A program made the position numbers and the translations under genes. Under the pieces are notes generated by a model. It was not told the DNA's origin and did not search any database. It saw nothing but the letters and a program-made list of their open reading frames with translations. From NCBI RefSeq assembly GCF_000758165.1, contig NZ_JNUP01000072.1, positions 226,496-290,495 of the forward strand: 64,000 nt of DNA. The letters run 5' to 3'. This stretch comes from Spirochaeta lutea. Its GTDB lineage: Bacteria > Spirochaetota > Spirochaetia > DSM-27196 > Salinispiraceae. Shown piece after piece: positions 16,950-25,194 of this stretch (its first letter is position 1; every line of letters starts with the position of its first letter).

Positions 16950-17744
16950 CTACACTCCCAGTTCCCGGGGCGAGGGGTTTTCAATGCGGCGTTTGAGATC
17001 ATGGATGAAGCGTGCCGCCGGGGCTCCGTCCACCACCCCATGATCGATACTGACGGTTAGACAGAGGAACTCCCGCTCCTCAAAACCCTGGGCGCTGGGC
17101 TTCCGGTCCTTGACCAGGCCGCCCAGGGTAATATTTACCGGATGGGTTGCCACAGGAACGCCCCAAGCCCTTCCCCTGGCAAAGAGCCCACCGGAGGTGA
17201 CCAATACAGTACCTGCAAAATCCTTGAGTTTCCGGGGAAAACCCTCGACTAGGCGGAAAAGGAGGGCTTGAAGCCAGCCCGGCAGCAGGCCAAGGCGTTG
17301 TATTGCGGTATAAACCCGGCTCCGGGCCAGTTCCATGGATCGGGCCTCAAGTATCTCCCGGCTGATAGCCGGTAAGGACTTCGCCTGGGCTGATCTGATA
17401 ATCCAGGGCACAACCGCCTTTTCCCCGCGGATGGTGCGTTCCACGGTCAGGCTCACATCCACATCCTCGAAGACAATGAACCTGCCTCGGATATCCCGGC
17501 AGGCATGAACCTGGGGATGCCGGGCGATACTCCGGGCGATACACCCTAGGATCAGCCCGGTAAACGAGCAGTATCCATCCTGGGAGTGCTTCAGCTCCCG
17601 GAGAAGGCGCCGCGCCGGGGTTACATCCACCTCCAGCAGACTATGCATGTAGCTCTTGGATGCAGCAGCCCGGAGAACCCCCTCTACAGCCCGACGCTCT
17701 GGGCTGGGGGGAATCACCGAGAATCTCTGGGTCGCCTTCTTCAT
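16950..17744 (-). CDS. Stand-alone 2-oxoacid dehydrogenase E2-fold acyltransferase
   Basis: A 264-aa protein with the catalytic domain of dihydrolipoamide acyltransferases (chloramphenicol acetyltransferase fold) and no lipoyl or E1-binding domain. The catalytic motif DHGVVDGAPAARF is intact (H235, D239), and VTSGGLF and PVNITLGGL match the fold. Without a lipoyl domain it cannot serve a normal dehydrogenase complex in cis, so it may transfer acyl groups from CoA to another acceptor. Its ATG shares the A of the TAA stop of the histidine kinase gene, so it is translationally coupled to a MEDS/kinase sensory pair, an unusual partnership. Confidence 0.82.
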   Translation of the reverse strand: MKKATQRFSVIPPSPERRAVEGVLRAAASKSYMHSLLEVDVTPARRLLRELKHSQDGYCSFTGLILGCIARSIARHPQVHACRDIRGRFIVFEDVDVSLTVERTIRGEKAVVPWIIRSAQAKSLPAISREILEARSMELARSRVYTAIQRLGLLPGWLQALLFRLVEGFPRKLKDFAGTVLVTSGGLFARGRAWGVPVATHPVNITLGGLVKDRKPSAQGFEEREFLCLTVSIDHGVVDGAPAARFIHDLKRRIENPSPRELGV

Positions 17745-18949
17745 TACAGTAAACTCCTGGGGGGTATCATGAGGGAGAACCGGGTTCTATGTCCGGAGGG
17801 CGAGGAAGGATCTGGAAGCGATTCGGCCTCTACACGGCCCAGAAGATGTTCGGTGGCGATGTAGTGGGCAATACTCAACCCCAGACCGTTATGCCCCCGC
17901 TGGAGGGCCGTTGTTACGAAGGGGTCAAAGATATTCTCCAGCCGGTCCGGTGCAATACCGGTACCGAAATCCTGCACCCCCAGGTTAAGCCCCTCCTGGG
18001 AATTCACGCCACCCGACACCGTAACCAGACCGGACAGCGGCTCGGAGGTCTCGGCATGCAGCCGACGGAGGTTCGGATAGGCGTGATGAATGACGTTTTC
18101 TAAAAAGATTGCCAGCACCCGGCTTATCGCGGTGGGATAGCTGGTGATCCAGAGATCCTCGGTAAGACAAATCTCAAAATCGAGGGCATCGCAGTTTTCT
18201 TGAGCCGAGAGGCTTTCAATCGTATGGAGAACCAGGGAATGGAGATTAAACCGGGTCTTAGCCGAGACGTTCTGGCTGCTGTTCAGGACATTCTGAAAAC
18301 GTTCCACCAATTTGGTGGCCCGGCGTGCATCGATGAGTAGCCCCGACAGGGAGTCCTGAATATTATCCAGGTAGGCCGTGAACTGGCGTTGGGTCAGACC
18401 TGTCTCAAGCTGTTTTGCCACATCCCGGGAGCGATCGAGGACGTTGGAACCCAGGGTAATGATGTTCCCCAGGGGAGTGTTCATGCCATGGGCAATGATG
18501 GTGGAAAGGGGAAGCAGCCCGGCAATCTTTTCCTGGACCACCAGTTCACGCTGAAGGCGGTTTTTCGCTTCGATCGTCTCGGTCAGGGTGGTATTCTGTT
18601 CCTGGAGCAGGCGTTTTTGGTTTTTTTCTTCCAGGATGATTTGAACCATGTTAAGAAAATTACGCAGATAGGGTTCGTAGTTATCCCCGGCCTCCTTCGA
18701 GCCGGCTGGCCGAGGCTCAAGCTCCGCCACTAAACAATACCCTGAGTAGCCGGCATCCGAGACCACCGCTCTACCGGGGGTCTCCGGGGGAATCTCAAGA
18801 CCCTCCTGCAGGGGCAGAATCCGGAGACTGGTAATCCCGGGAAAGGTTTCCAGACCCTTGCGGACGAATTGAAAAATGCTCAAGGAAGTGGGAAGGTTCA
18901 CCAGCACAGCTTGCATAACCAGTAGGTGACCAAGGATTTCTGCATTCAT
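17744..18949 (-). CDS. Cytoplasmic sensor histidine kinase
   Basis: A 401-aa kinase without membrane segments. Residues about 1-100 are an uncharacterised sensor region; about 100-145 a coiled coil (ILEEKNQKRLLQEQNTTLTETIEAKNRLQREL). The phosphoacceptor helix has H154 in STIIAHGMNTPLGNI, where the usual AHEINNPL is degenerate but His and NTPL remain. The ATPase domain has N box FLENVIHHAY, G1 DFGTGIAPDRLENIFDPF and G2 GHNGLGLSIAH. It lies 15 bp after the MEDS gene and is coupled to the acyltransferase gene. No response regulator is adjacent. Confidence 0.88.
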   Translation of the reverse strand: MNAEILGHLLVMQAVLVNLPTSLSIFQFVRKGLETFPGITSLRILPLQEGLEIPPETPGRAVVSDAGYSGYCLVAELEPRPAGSKEAGDNYEPYLRNFLNMVQIILEEKNQKRLLQEQNTTLTETIEAKNRLQRELVVQEKIAGLLPLSTIIAHGMNTPLGNIITLGSNVLDRSRDVAKQLETGLTQRQFTAYLDNIQDSLSGLLIDARRATKLVERFQNVLNSSQNVSAKTRFNLHSLVLHTIESLSAQENCDALDFEICLTEDLWITSYPTAISRVLAIFLENVIHHAYPNLRRLHAETSEPLSGLVTVSGGVNSQEGLNLGVQDFGTGIAPDRLENIFDPFVTTALQRGHNGLGLSIAHYIATEHLLGRVEAESLPDPSSPSGHRTRFSLMIPPRSLL

Positions 18950-18964
18950 AGGGAACTGGCCTTG

Positions 18965-19567
18965 TCAGGAACCGAGAAAGGTTCGGGGGTCAATATACAG
19001 GGGATTTTGAATAATGCTGCCGTTACTCAAGATGTAGGGGTGAACCTGGAGCACCTCCATGATTGCATCCCCGGAAAACTCGCCAGCCTCGTATTGGCAG
19101 ACTGTAGTAACCGGTATTTCTTCCTGAAGCAGACTGACCCGGGCCTCGTACTCCATGACCCGGCTTCCTCCGGGGCTTTCCAGCACTTGAACGGGCATAT
19201 CCCCGATGATCCGGGCGGAGGTCAGCCCCCGGCGCTGGGATTCGCGGTAAAAATCCCGGATCTTGTTCAGCATCCGGTCGGGATCAAACTGTCCCTCAAA
19301 TAGGTAGGTTTCCAGGGGTTCGAGAATTTCCACCGTCGGATCGCCGCCCTGTTCTTCCTGGATTCTGACTGCATACTCCACCAGCTGGGTACCCAGGGCC
19401 TCGGGAGTAAAACAGGCGATCAAATCACCGTAGGAAACTCCTCCCCGAATGAACTGGTAGAGAGTATCAAGCCGCTCATCTGCCGAGTTATAAATCTGGC
19501 AGACATGCATCCCGGGATGGTAGCCGCCTTGATTCGGACCGGCGGAAAACAGTTGCTGAGTACCCAT
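18965..19567 (-). CDS. MEDS-domain protein
   Basis: A 200-aa protein resembling the MEDS domain (DcmR-type sensory domain). Matching features are GMHVCQIYNSADERLDTLYQFIRGGVSYGDLIACF near the start and an alternating alpha/beta pattern to the end (ARIIGDMPVQVLESPGGSRVMEYEARV). In other bacteria this domain is a sensor usually fused to a histidine kinase; here it is a separate gene 15 bp before the kinase gene. The ligand is unknown. Start at 19567 with TAGGAG 6 nt upstream. Confidence 0.75.
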   Translation of the reverse strand: MGTQQLFSAGPNQGGYHPGMHVCQIYNSADERLDTLYQFIRGGVSYGDLIACFTPEALGTQLVEYAVRIQEEQGGDPTVEILEPLETYLFEGQFDPDRMLNKIRDFYRESQRRGLTSARIIGDMPVQVLESPGGSRVMEYEARVSLLQEEIPVTTVCQYEAGEFSGDAIMEVLQVHPYILSNGSIIQNPLYIDPRTFLGS

Positions 19568-19691
19568 ACTATGCTCCTATACCCCCAGGATAGTGCATTA
19601 CCCGGGGCTTTTCAAAGCGGGTCGGGAAATCTCGGGGTTCAGGGCACAGAGGTAGTTTTTTCAGTGCGCTCAATGCAGGGCGTCGGGGGGA

Positions 19692-21260
19692 TTATTCTTC
19701 TGACGCCTCGGGGTTCTGGCCGGCAATAAAGCGGCGTGCATGGGAACTTAAAAACACCGGCAGGAACCCAAGCCCGGTAATCAGGCCGGTAACCGTCAGA
19801 ATCACCCTGATAGGAATAACCTCGGCCAGCACGCCCCCCAATGCCATTCCCAGGGGAATCAGACCGCCGCCCAGGGCCCCCATGAGACCGAAGACCTTGC
19901 CCCGCATCTGGGACGGAATGAGGAGCTGCATGGTGGTGCTGATGATGGAGTTTACCACCGCCACCGTGAACCCCATAATGAAGAACTGTGTAAGCATGAC
20001 TGCCCCGGCGTGAGAAAAAAAGATGGTGCTGCGCATTAGGGCGAATAGCGATGCACCGATAATGAAGACCGGCACTTTTTTCGAATGGGGAATGGTAACC
20101 CCCGAGAGGATCAGCAGGGCTGCCACGCTTCCTGCGGTTACTACCGCCATGGCGGTTCCGTACTGGGCAGGCCCTAACCCCGGGCTGCGCTGGAAATAGG
20201 GAAGAAACAGTACCCCTCCCATGGACAGGAAGAAGTTTAGCATACCCACATTGATGAAAAACAGCCCCAACACCGGGGTGTCCCGGATGAACCGCATCCC
20301 CTCCCTAAGGTCCTGAAGGTAATTAAACTCCCGATTCTGGTGAATGACCCGGGGAATCTTCAAAAACAGTTCAGTACCCGCAGAAAATAGGTAGGATATG
20401 CCGTTCACCAGGAACATCACCGGCGCACCCAGAACACTGTATATGACGCCGCCGAGGGAGTTTCCCAAAATACCCGACAGGCTCTCGATCATACCGAAGG
20501 CCGAGTTTCCCTGGAGAAGCCGCTGCCGGTCCACTATGTCGGGAATGCTGGAACGTACACTGGGATCAAAAAAGGCGGCGCAGAGCCCGATGAGCACTCC
20601 GGCAGCGAAAACCATCCACACCTCCAGCCTCCCGGCAAATGCCAGCACCGCCACCAGGGTAATGGCCGTTCCCCGGAGGGTATCCATGAGTACCATGATC
20701 CATTTTCGGTTCAGCCTATCCACCAACACCCCGGCGAAGGGCCCAAGCACCACCCGGGGAACCGTCGACGCCGCCATGAGCGCCCCCATGAGCCCCGTGG
20801 ACCCGGTTACCGCCAGCACCCAGAAGCCCAGGGCAACCTGGTAAAACACGTCGCCCAGGGTGCTCACAGCCTGGCCCTGCCAGAGTAAAATGAAATTACG
20901 GTCCCAGAGGCGCGGCCGGGTCGGCTTGGTTGGCTCTGCTCCGGGGATTTCGGTGCTTCCGGCAGCTCGGAGGGTTTCCGTGGCTCGGGGCGCTTCGGGC
21001 GCTCTGGGCGCTCCGGGCACTTCAGGGGCTCCGGGCGGGGGAGCTACTGAGATTTCTGTGCTTCCTGCAGCTCCGGAGATTTCCGTGGCTCCGGAGATTT
21101 CCGTGGCTCCGGGCGCTTCGGGCACTTCAGGGGCTCCCGGCGTGGGAGCTACGGGGGTTACGAGGTCTACGGTCTGGGGGTTTGCTGTACCTCGGGATGT
21201 GCCGGTTTTACCCTGGGTGCCAGTCTTACTATGAGTGCCGGGGTGATCGGTTTTTTCCAT
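19692..21260 (-). CDS. MFS transporter with repetitive N-terminal extension
   Basis: A 522-aa major facilitator. Residues about 118-515 form a 12-helix MFS carrier (NFILLWQGQAVSTLGDVFYQVALGFWV, VLVDRLNRKWIMVLMDTLRG) of the enterobactin-exporter/MFS_3-like type, probably a drug or metabolite exporter. Residues 1-117 are a cytoplasmic low-complexity tail built from repeats of APEVPGAPRAPEAP and GATEISGATEIS. Such a tail is not normal for the family. The start at 21260 is the first ATG after TATACT at 6 nt and has no ribosome-binding site; a start inside the tail cannot be excluded but no better one is visible. Confidence 0.85.
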   Translation of the reverse strand: MEKTDHPGTHSKTGTQGKTGTSRGTANPQTVDLVTPVAPTPGAPEVPEAPGATEISGATEISGAAGSTEISVAPPPGAPEVPGAPRAPEAPRATETLRAAGSTEIPGAEPTKPTRPRLWDRNFILLWQGQAVSTLGDVFYQVALGFWVLAVTGSTGLMGALMAASTVPRVVLGPFAGVLVDRLNRKWIMVLMDTLRGTAITLVAVLAFAGRLEVWMVFAAGVLIGLCAAFFDPSVRSSIPDIVDRQRLLQGNSAFGMIESLSGILGNSLGGVIYSVLGAPVMFLVNGISYLFSAGTELFLKIPRVIHQNREFNYLQDLREGMRFIRDTPVLGLFFINVGMLNFFLSMGGVLFLPYFQRSPGLGPAQYGTAMAVVTAGSVAALLILSGVTIPHSKKVPVFIIGASLFALMRSTIFFSHAGAVMLTQFFIMGFTVAVVNSIISTTMQLLIPSQMRGKVFGLMGALGGGLIPLGMALGGVLAEVIPIRVILTVTGLITGLGFLPVFLSSHARRFIAGQNPEASEE

Positions 21261-21266
21261 TAAGCC

Positions 21267-21272
21267 AGTATA
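21267..21272 (-). promoter_or_regulatory. -10 box of the MFS gene, leaderless layout
   Basis: On the minus strand TATACT is followed by GGCTTA (6 nt) and the ATG at 21260. There is no Shine-Dalgarno sequence and no good -35 box. Confidence 0.45.
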
Positions 21273-21398
21273 AAATCAGATCTCCCAAAAAACTACTATT
21301 TTTCTTTTCTATCAGGAGGGAGACTATACCCGACGGGAGGGAATCTCCCCCGAGGAAGGTGCAGGGACACCATCGCTTCCCTTGTTCTGGGTAGTAGA

Positions 21399-21818
21399 TC
21401 AGGCGTCAAAATCTCCGGCGGCCTCGGGCTGGTAGAGCACATCCACAATCTCAACCTGGAGAACACCCGCAGGTGCGGGATACTCAACCATGGTGCCCTT
21501 TTTATGACCCAGAAGGGCGGCACCCAGAGGAGCTAGGAGCGACACCCTCCGCTGGCTGATATCCGCATCTGCAGGATAAACCAATTCGAACTCCTCCTGG
21601 GTGCCGGTAGCGGGATAATGGAGAAGCACCCGGCTACGCATAGTCACCACATCCCCCGGCATCTCCTGAGGTTCGACAATAGTTGATGAAGCAAGCTCCC
21701 GGGACAGAGATTCCAAGGTCTTAAACTTGGGCCCACCCTGGCGCCGGACAGCGAGATCGAGGAAACCCCGGATACGGTTAATATCCCGGGCGTTGAAGGT
21801 ACGAATTGGAGTGTTCAT
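21399..21818 (-). CDS. Rnk/GreA-like C-terminal domain protein
   Basis: A 139-aa protein of the Rnk (regulator of nucleoside diphosphate kinase) type. The C-terminal half is the FKBP-like GreA/GreB domain (VVTMRSRVLLHYPATGTQEEFELVYPADADISQRRVSLLAPLGAALLGHKKGTMVEY); the N-terminal helix pair is short (INRIRGFLDLAVRRQ). Rnk-type proteins bind RNA polymerase near the secondary channel without cleavage stimulation. The start is ATG 21818. Upstream at 21853-21884 CCAGGTTT-like units are repeated three times. Confidence 0.82.
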   Translation of the reverse strand: MNTPIRTFNARDINRIRGFLDLAVRRQGGPKFKTLESLSRELASSTIVEPQEMPGDVVTMRSRVLLHYPATGTQEEFELVYPADADISQRRVSLLAPLGAALLGHKKGTMVEYPAPAGVLQVEIVDVLYQPEAAGDFDA

Positions 21819-21952
21819 GTCTCCGACACTGTAGGCCGGACCAGCCACAACCACAACCTGGAAAAACCTGGTATAAACCTGGTACATACACTACCAAGTC
21901 GTTGTTCGACTTTATACATTCTTCCAGGGGGATTCCAATGCCCCCGCCACCC

Positions 21953-22738
21953 TCACGTCCTGCCGAACCAGCCCCGACGCAGGTAGGACTGCAAATTCTG
22001 CCCAGCCCCGGTAAGCCCCAGTTTACGACGGATGTTATACCGATGCTTTTCCACCGTCGCCTCACTGAGGCCCAACTGATCCGCCAAATCCTTGGTGGAT
22101 TTGCCGTCCCGGATGCCTGCGGCGATCTCGTGCTCCCTGACCGAAAAAATCACTCCGGGAGAATCACCGGATCTACCCAGTCCGCCGGAAATCTGGAGCA
22201 GCTCCTGCAGGGCTATGGATTTGCGTTCCAGTTCCCGGTTCCGCTGCTCCAGGAGGCTCACAACCCTGGTTAAATGCTCCTCGGCCCGCTTCTTTTCGAT
22301 GACCGTTCCCAGCTGATGTGCCACAGCCCGGACCAGTCGCCGCTCGTAGGGCAGCAGTACCGCCTCGGAGTCCGCGGAGATGTAGATCTCCAACCATCCC
22401 TCTCTGCTCCCCCGGGACCCCACCACCTGGCGCAGGACAGCCTCAGTCCCAGCCCTCCCGGCATCTCCGGCATCGCCGGTAGTTCGGGTGGTTCCGGTGG
22501 TTTCGGAGGTTCCGGCCCCCGCACAGTAGCGGCGATCACCCAGCACCAAACACACCAGGGTTACCTCGGGTCGCAGAAACGCCGACGGCAACCGCTGGAC
22601 AGCCTGCTGGAGCAGGGAGTGGAGATCCAGATGGGGATCAGCCAGGAGGTTCGAGATGTCCAGAAGGCAGTTCAGCTCTTTAATGCGCTCCTTGGCTTCT
22701 TCGGTTTCAAAATGGGTAGGACGGGGTACTGGGCTCAT
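21953..22738 (-). CDS. LuxR-type regulator with GAF-like sensor
   Basis: A 261-aa regulator. Residues about 15-150 resemble a GAF-like sensor (LLDISNLLADPHLDLHSLLQQAVQRLP), about 145-180 a coiled coil (LLEQRNRELERKSIALQELLQ), and about 200-250 the LuxR/GerE helix-turn-helix (FSVREHEIAAGIRDGKSTKDLADQLGLSEATVEKHRYNIRRKLGL). A low-complexity stretch (TSETTGTTRTTGDAGDAGRAGTEA) interrupts the sensor domain where a loop would be, comparable with inserts in other proteins here. The target genes are unknown. A TATACT box lies 9 nt before the ATG. Confidence 0.82.
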   Translation of the reverse strand: MSPVPRPTHFETEEAKERIKELNCLLDISNLLADPHLDLHSLLQQAVQRLPSAFLRPEVTLVCLVLGDRRYCAGAGTSETTGTTRTTGDAGDAGRAGTEAVLRQVVGSRGSREGWLEIYISADSEAVLLPYERRLVRAVAHQLGTVIEKKRAEEHLTRVVSLLEQRNRELERKSIALQELLQISGGLGRSGDSPGVIFSVREHEIAAGIRDGKSTKDLADQLGLSEATVEKHRYNIRRKLGLTGAGQNLQSYLRRGWFGRT

Positions 22739-22861
22739 AGCTGGCCCAGTATATCACACCACTCCACAGGTGCTACCCATGGGATGAAGCTCTGATAACC
22801 GGTACTAAATCGAGAATCAGCACTTCTAACTCAACATCTGGGTTTCCACACCGAGGAAACC

Positions 22862-23578
22862 TTATTTCTTCCATCCGAAAAGGCTCTTCAACAGCCCCGG
22901 GCTCTGGGTCATTTTTTTTAAATTCGGTGAAATTCCTGAAAACCTCGTTAATTCTTCGGCCTTTCCTGCTAGCAGGAGGACATCTCGAGCACCAAGATGG
23001 TAATCACTGGATACAAAGTCGAACTCCTCCTCATGCTCTTTACGGATGGCAATAACTGTAATACCAAAATCGCGGCGCAGATTAGCTTCAATAAGAGTCT
23101 TTCCCAGGATGATTCGAGGCACTCGTACTTCAGCAATCACCAATCCGCTACTAATTGGCAGATAATTAAACACCTCTGAAGATACAAGAAGGGGGGTAAT
23201 CCGTTTTGCGGCTTCAAGGGTCGGGAATATTACCTCTGTGGCACCGACTAATTGCAGGATTTCTCCATGCTCATCACTCTCGGCATGAGCAATTATTCGA
23301 TGCACTCCGAGCTTTTTAAGATAATTTGTCACTAGAACGGAAACCTCAATCTTGCCCCCCAGATCAATAATAGCTGCATCAATCGTGCTGGGTACTAATT
23401 TTTTTATGACTTCTTCTTGAAGGGCGTTGGCTACAAAGGATGCGCTCACCTGTTCTTTATATAATTCAATTAGTTCTGGATCCTGATCGATAACCATAAC
23501 CTCACATTCAACCTTTCCTAGCTCTTCGATCATACGTTTCCCCAGACTTCCAAGCCCAATAATGACAAACTGTTTCAT
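22862..23578 (-). CDS. TrkA/KtrA potassium channel regulator
   Basis: A 238-aa cytoplasmic gating subunit. Residues 1-125 are the RCK/TrkA-N Rossmann domain (QFVIIGLGSLGKRMIEELG, VMVIDQDPELI), binding NAD(H) or ATP; about 140-220 are the TrkA-C domain. With the TrkH/KtrB gene upstream it forms a potassium uptake system, which matters for osmoadaptation. Its ATG overlaps the TrkH stop by 4 bp, and AAAGGAGAGGT precedes it. Confidence 0.92.
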   Translation of the reverse strand: MKQFVIIGLGSLGKRMIEELGKVECEVMVIDQDPELIELYKEQVSASFVANALQEEVIKKLVPSTIDAAIIDLGGKIEVSVLVTNYLKKLGVHRIIAHAESDEHGEILQLVGATEVIFPTLEAAKRITPLLVSSEVFNYLPISSGLVIAEVRVPRIILGKTLIEANLRRDFGITVIAIRKEHEEEFDFVSSDYHLGARDVLLLAGKAEELTRFSGISPNLKKMTQSPGLLKSLFGWKK

Positions 23579-24906
23579 CCTATTAATACCTCTCCTTTGG
23601 GATAATCCACCAGGTGTTCAACATGTCTCCTCGGATTCCGCAAAGCCATGGTTACCAATCCAACCCTACCAGCGAACATGGTTAGTATAATCACAACTTT
23701 TCCTCCACTACTCAGATAGGGAGTCAGCCCATGGGATAACCCGACGGTACCAAAGGCTGAGACCGCCTCAAACAGTATTTCCAGAAAGGATGTGCCCCCC
23801 TGGGCTATGAGTTCACTTTCAAAAATCGACAGTGAAAATATAGCAGCAACTAAAAGGAAAAAGGCTTTGAGCATAAACATATTGGCATGGGAAAGAGATT
23901 TAGCCGAGAGCCGTCGTTTTCCCACACGTATCTGCCCCCTATCATCCACCCCCCGGAATACAATCAATAAAATTAAGAAGAAGGTAGTTACCTTAACCCC
24001 TCCCGCTATGGAACCCGGAGCCCCGCCAACGAACATGAATAGTACGGTAATAATCTGAGATTCCATGGACAATCCTGCCACTGGAATGGCATTAAAGCCG
24101 GCCGTTCGGGGCATTACGGAAAGGAAAAAGGAATTCGCCACAGCAAACCCTGCCCCTCCCTGCCTTATAAGCCGAGAACCCTCCATTAGGTAAAACGCTA
24201 GTGTGCCCGCAATGAGAAACCCCCCGGTCATGAGAAGAACAATTTTAGAATGCAGGGACAACCGTCGACGCTTTCGAAAAGCCCAGTCCCATACCTCATG
24301 GATCACTACAAAACTGAGCCCGCCGAAGATCACCAACCCTGCAATGGTAACCAATACAACACTCTCCCTGGCATAGCCCTCCAGACTGGTAGAAAAGGTT
24401 GAGAATCCTGCATTGCTAAAGGCTGAGACTGCATGGAAGAATGCTGAAAACAACCGGTTTTCGACACCATCGAACTGTGAGTAAAGGATCAAGGCGCCAA
24501 CAATTTCGAGCCCGAAGGTAACCAATAAAATAGTTCGAATAATGGCTTGGGGTTCCGCCTCCACACTTTCAAGGTAATAATCACGGATGAGTTTTCGGTT
24601 CCGGAAGGATATCCGGTTCCCTGGAAAGAGCAGGAATAAGGTTGTGAAGGTTAAAATCCCCAGTCCGCCCGCCTGAATTAGCCCCATAATAACAGCTTGA
24701 CCAAAGAGGGTAAAACTCGCTGTATCCACCGTAATTAATCCCGTCACACAGACCGCCGAGGTCGCAGTAAAGAGCGCATCCAAATACGATAAGGGTACAT
24801 CCCCATCCCAAGCTCCAGGAATACTGAGGAGTCCGGAACCTATAAAAATAATCCCTATGAAATATGCGAACAAGGGTAATTTCTCGGATCGTAGAAAAAC
24901 ACTCAC
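23575..24906 (-). CDS. TrkH/KtrB potassium uptake channel subunit
   Basis: A 443-aa membrane protein with the fourfold M1-P-M2 repeat of TrkH/KtrB; selectivity-filter segments include SAVCVTGL, AFSNAGFS, RTAGFN and GTVGLS. It imports potassium with the TrkA-type subunit encoded next. The start appears to be GTG at 24906 (VSVFLRSEKLPLF), 5 nt after the stop of a TrkH-like fragment and without a clear ribosome-binding site. Confidence 0.92.
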   Translation of the reverse strand: MSVFLRSEKLPLFAYFIGIIFIGSGLLSIPGAWDGDVPLSYLDALFTATSAVCVTGLITVDTASFTLFGQAVIMGLIQAGGLGILTFTTLFLLFPGNRISFRNRKLIRDYYLESVEAEPQAIIRTILLVTFGLEIVGALILYSQFDGVENRLFSAFFHAVSAFSNAGFSTFSTSLEGYARESVVLVTIAGLVIFGGLSFVVIHEVWDWAFRKRRRLSLHSKIVLLMTGGFLIAGTLAFYLMEGSRLIRQGGAGFAVANSFFLSVMPRTAGFNAIPVAGLSMESQIITVLFMFVGGAPGSIAGGVKVTTFFLILLIVFRGVDDRGQIRVGKRRLSAKSLSHANMFMLKAFFLLVAAIFSLSIFESELIAQGGTSFLEILFEAVSAFGTVGLSHGLTPYLSSGGKVVIILTMFAGRVGLVTMALRNPRRHVEHLVDYPKGEVLIG

Positions 24907-24911
24907 ACCGG

Positions 24912-25124
24912 TTACAGTAATCTACCGAGGGAATGTTTGTACATAGTACCCAACCCTACAAAAAGTACAAACATTTCCAATCGCCCTAGAATCATGCCAA
25001 AAATCTGGACCCAGAGCAGGCCGGCGGGAAGGTCTGGTGAGGTTACTCCCACTGATAATCCAACAGTTCCCAAAGATATCCCACTGGACACTATCTTCTT
25101 CATCAGGCAAGTATAGCCCGACAC
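24912..25124 (-). pseudogene. C-terminal remnant of a second TrkH gene
   Basis: The frame encodes SSGISLGTVGLSVGVTSPDL followed by WVQIFGMILGRLEMFVLFVGL and ends GRLL-stop. This matches the last selectivity filter (GTVGLS), the following helix and the GRLE end of TrkH proteins, and is parallel to GTVGLSHGLTPYL in the complete gene next door. No helix before this filter is present, so it cannot form a channel. It looks like what is left of a tandem trkH copy after its 5' part was lost. The stop is 5 nt before the intact trkH start. Confidence 0.65.
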
Positions 25125-25182
25125 TTTGTTAAGGAAGGGTAAAAATTGCCACTCAACCTATAAAGATTCTGTGAAGATTTTG

Positions 25183-25188
25183 TATACT
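25183..25188 (+). promoter_or_regulatory. -10 box of quinone oxidoreductase, leaderless layout
   Basis: TATACT is followed by AGACCC (6 nt) and the ATG at 25195. There is no ribosome-binding site. The -35 region at the usual distance is poor. Confidence 0.45.
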
Positions 25189-25194
25189 AGACCC

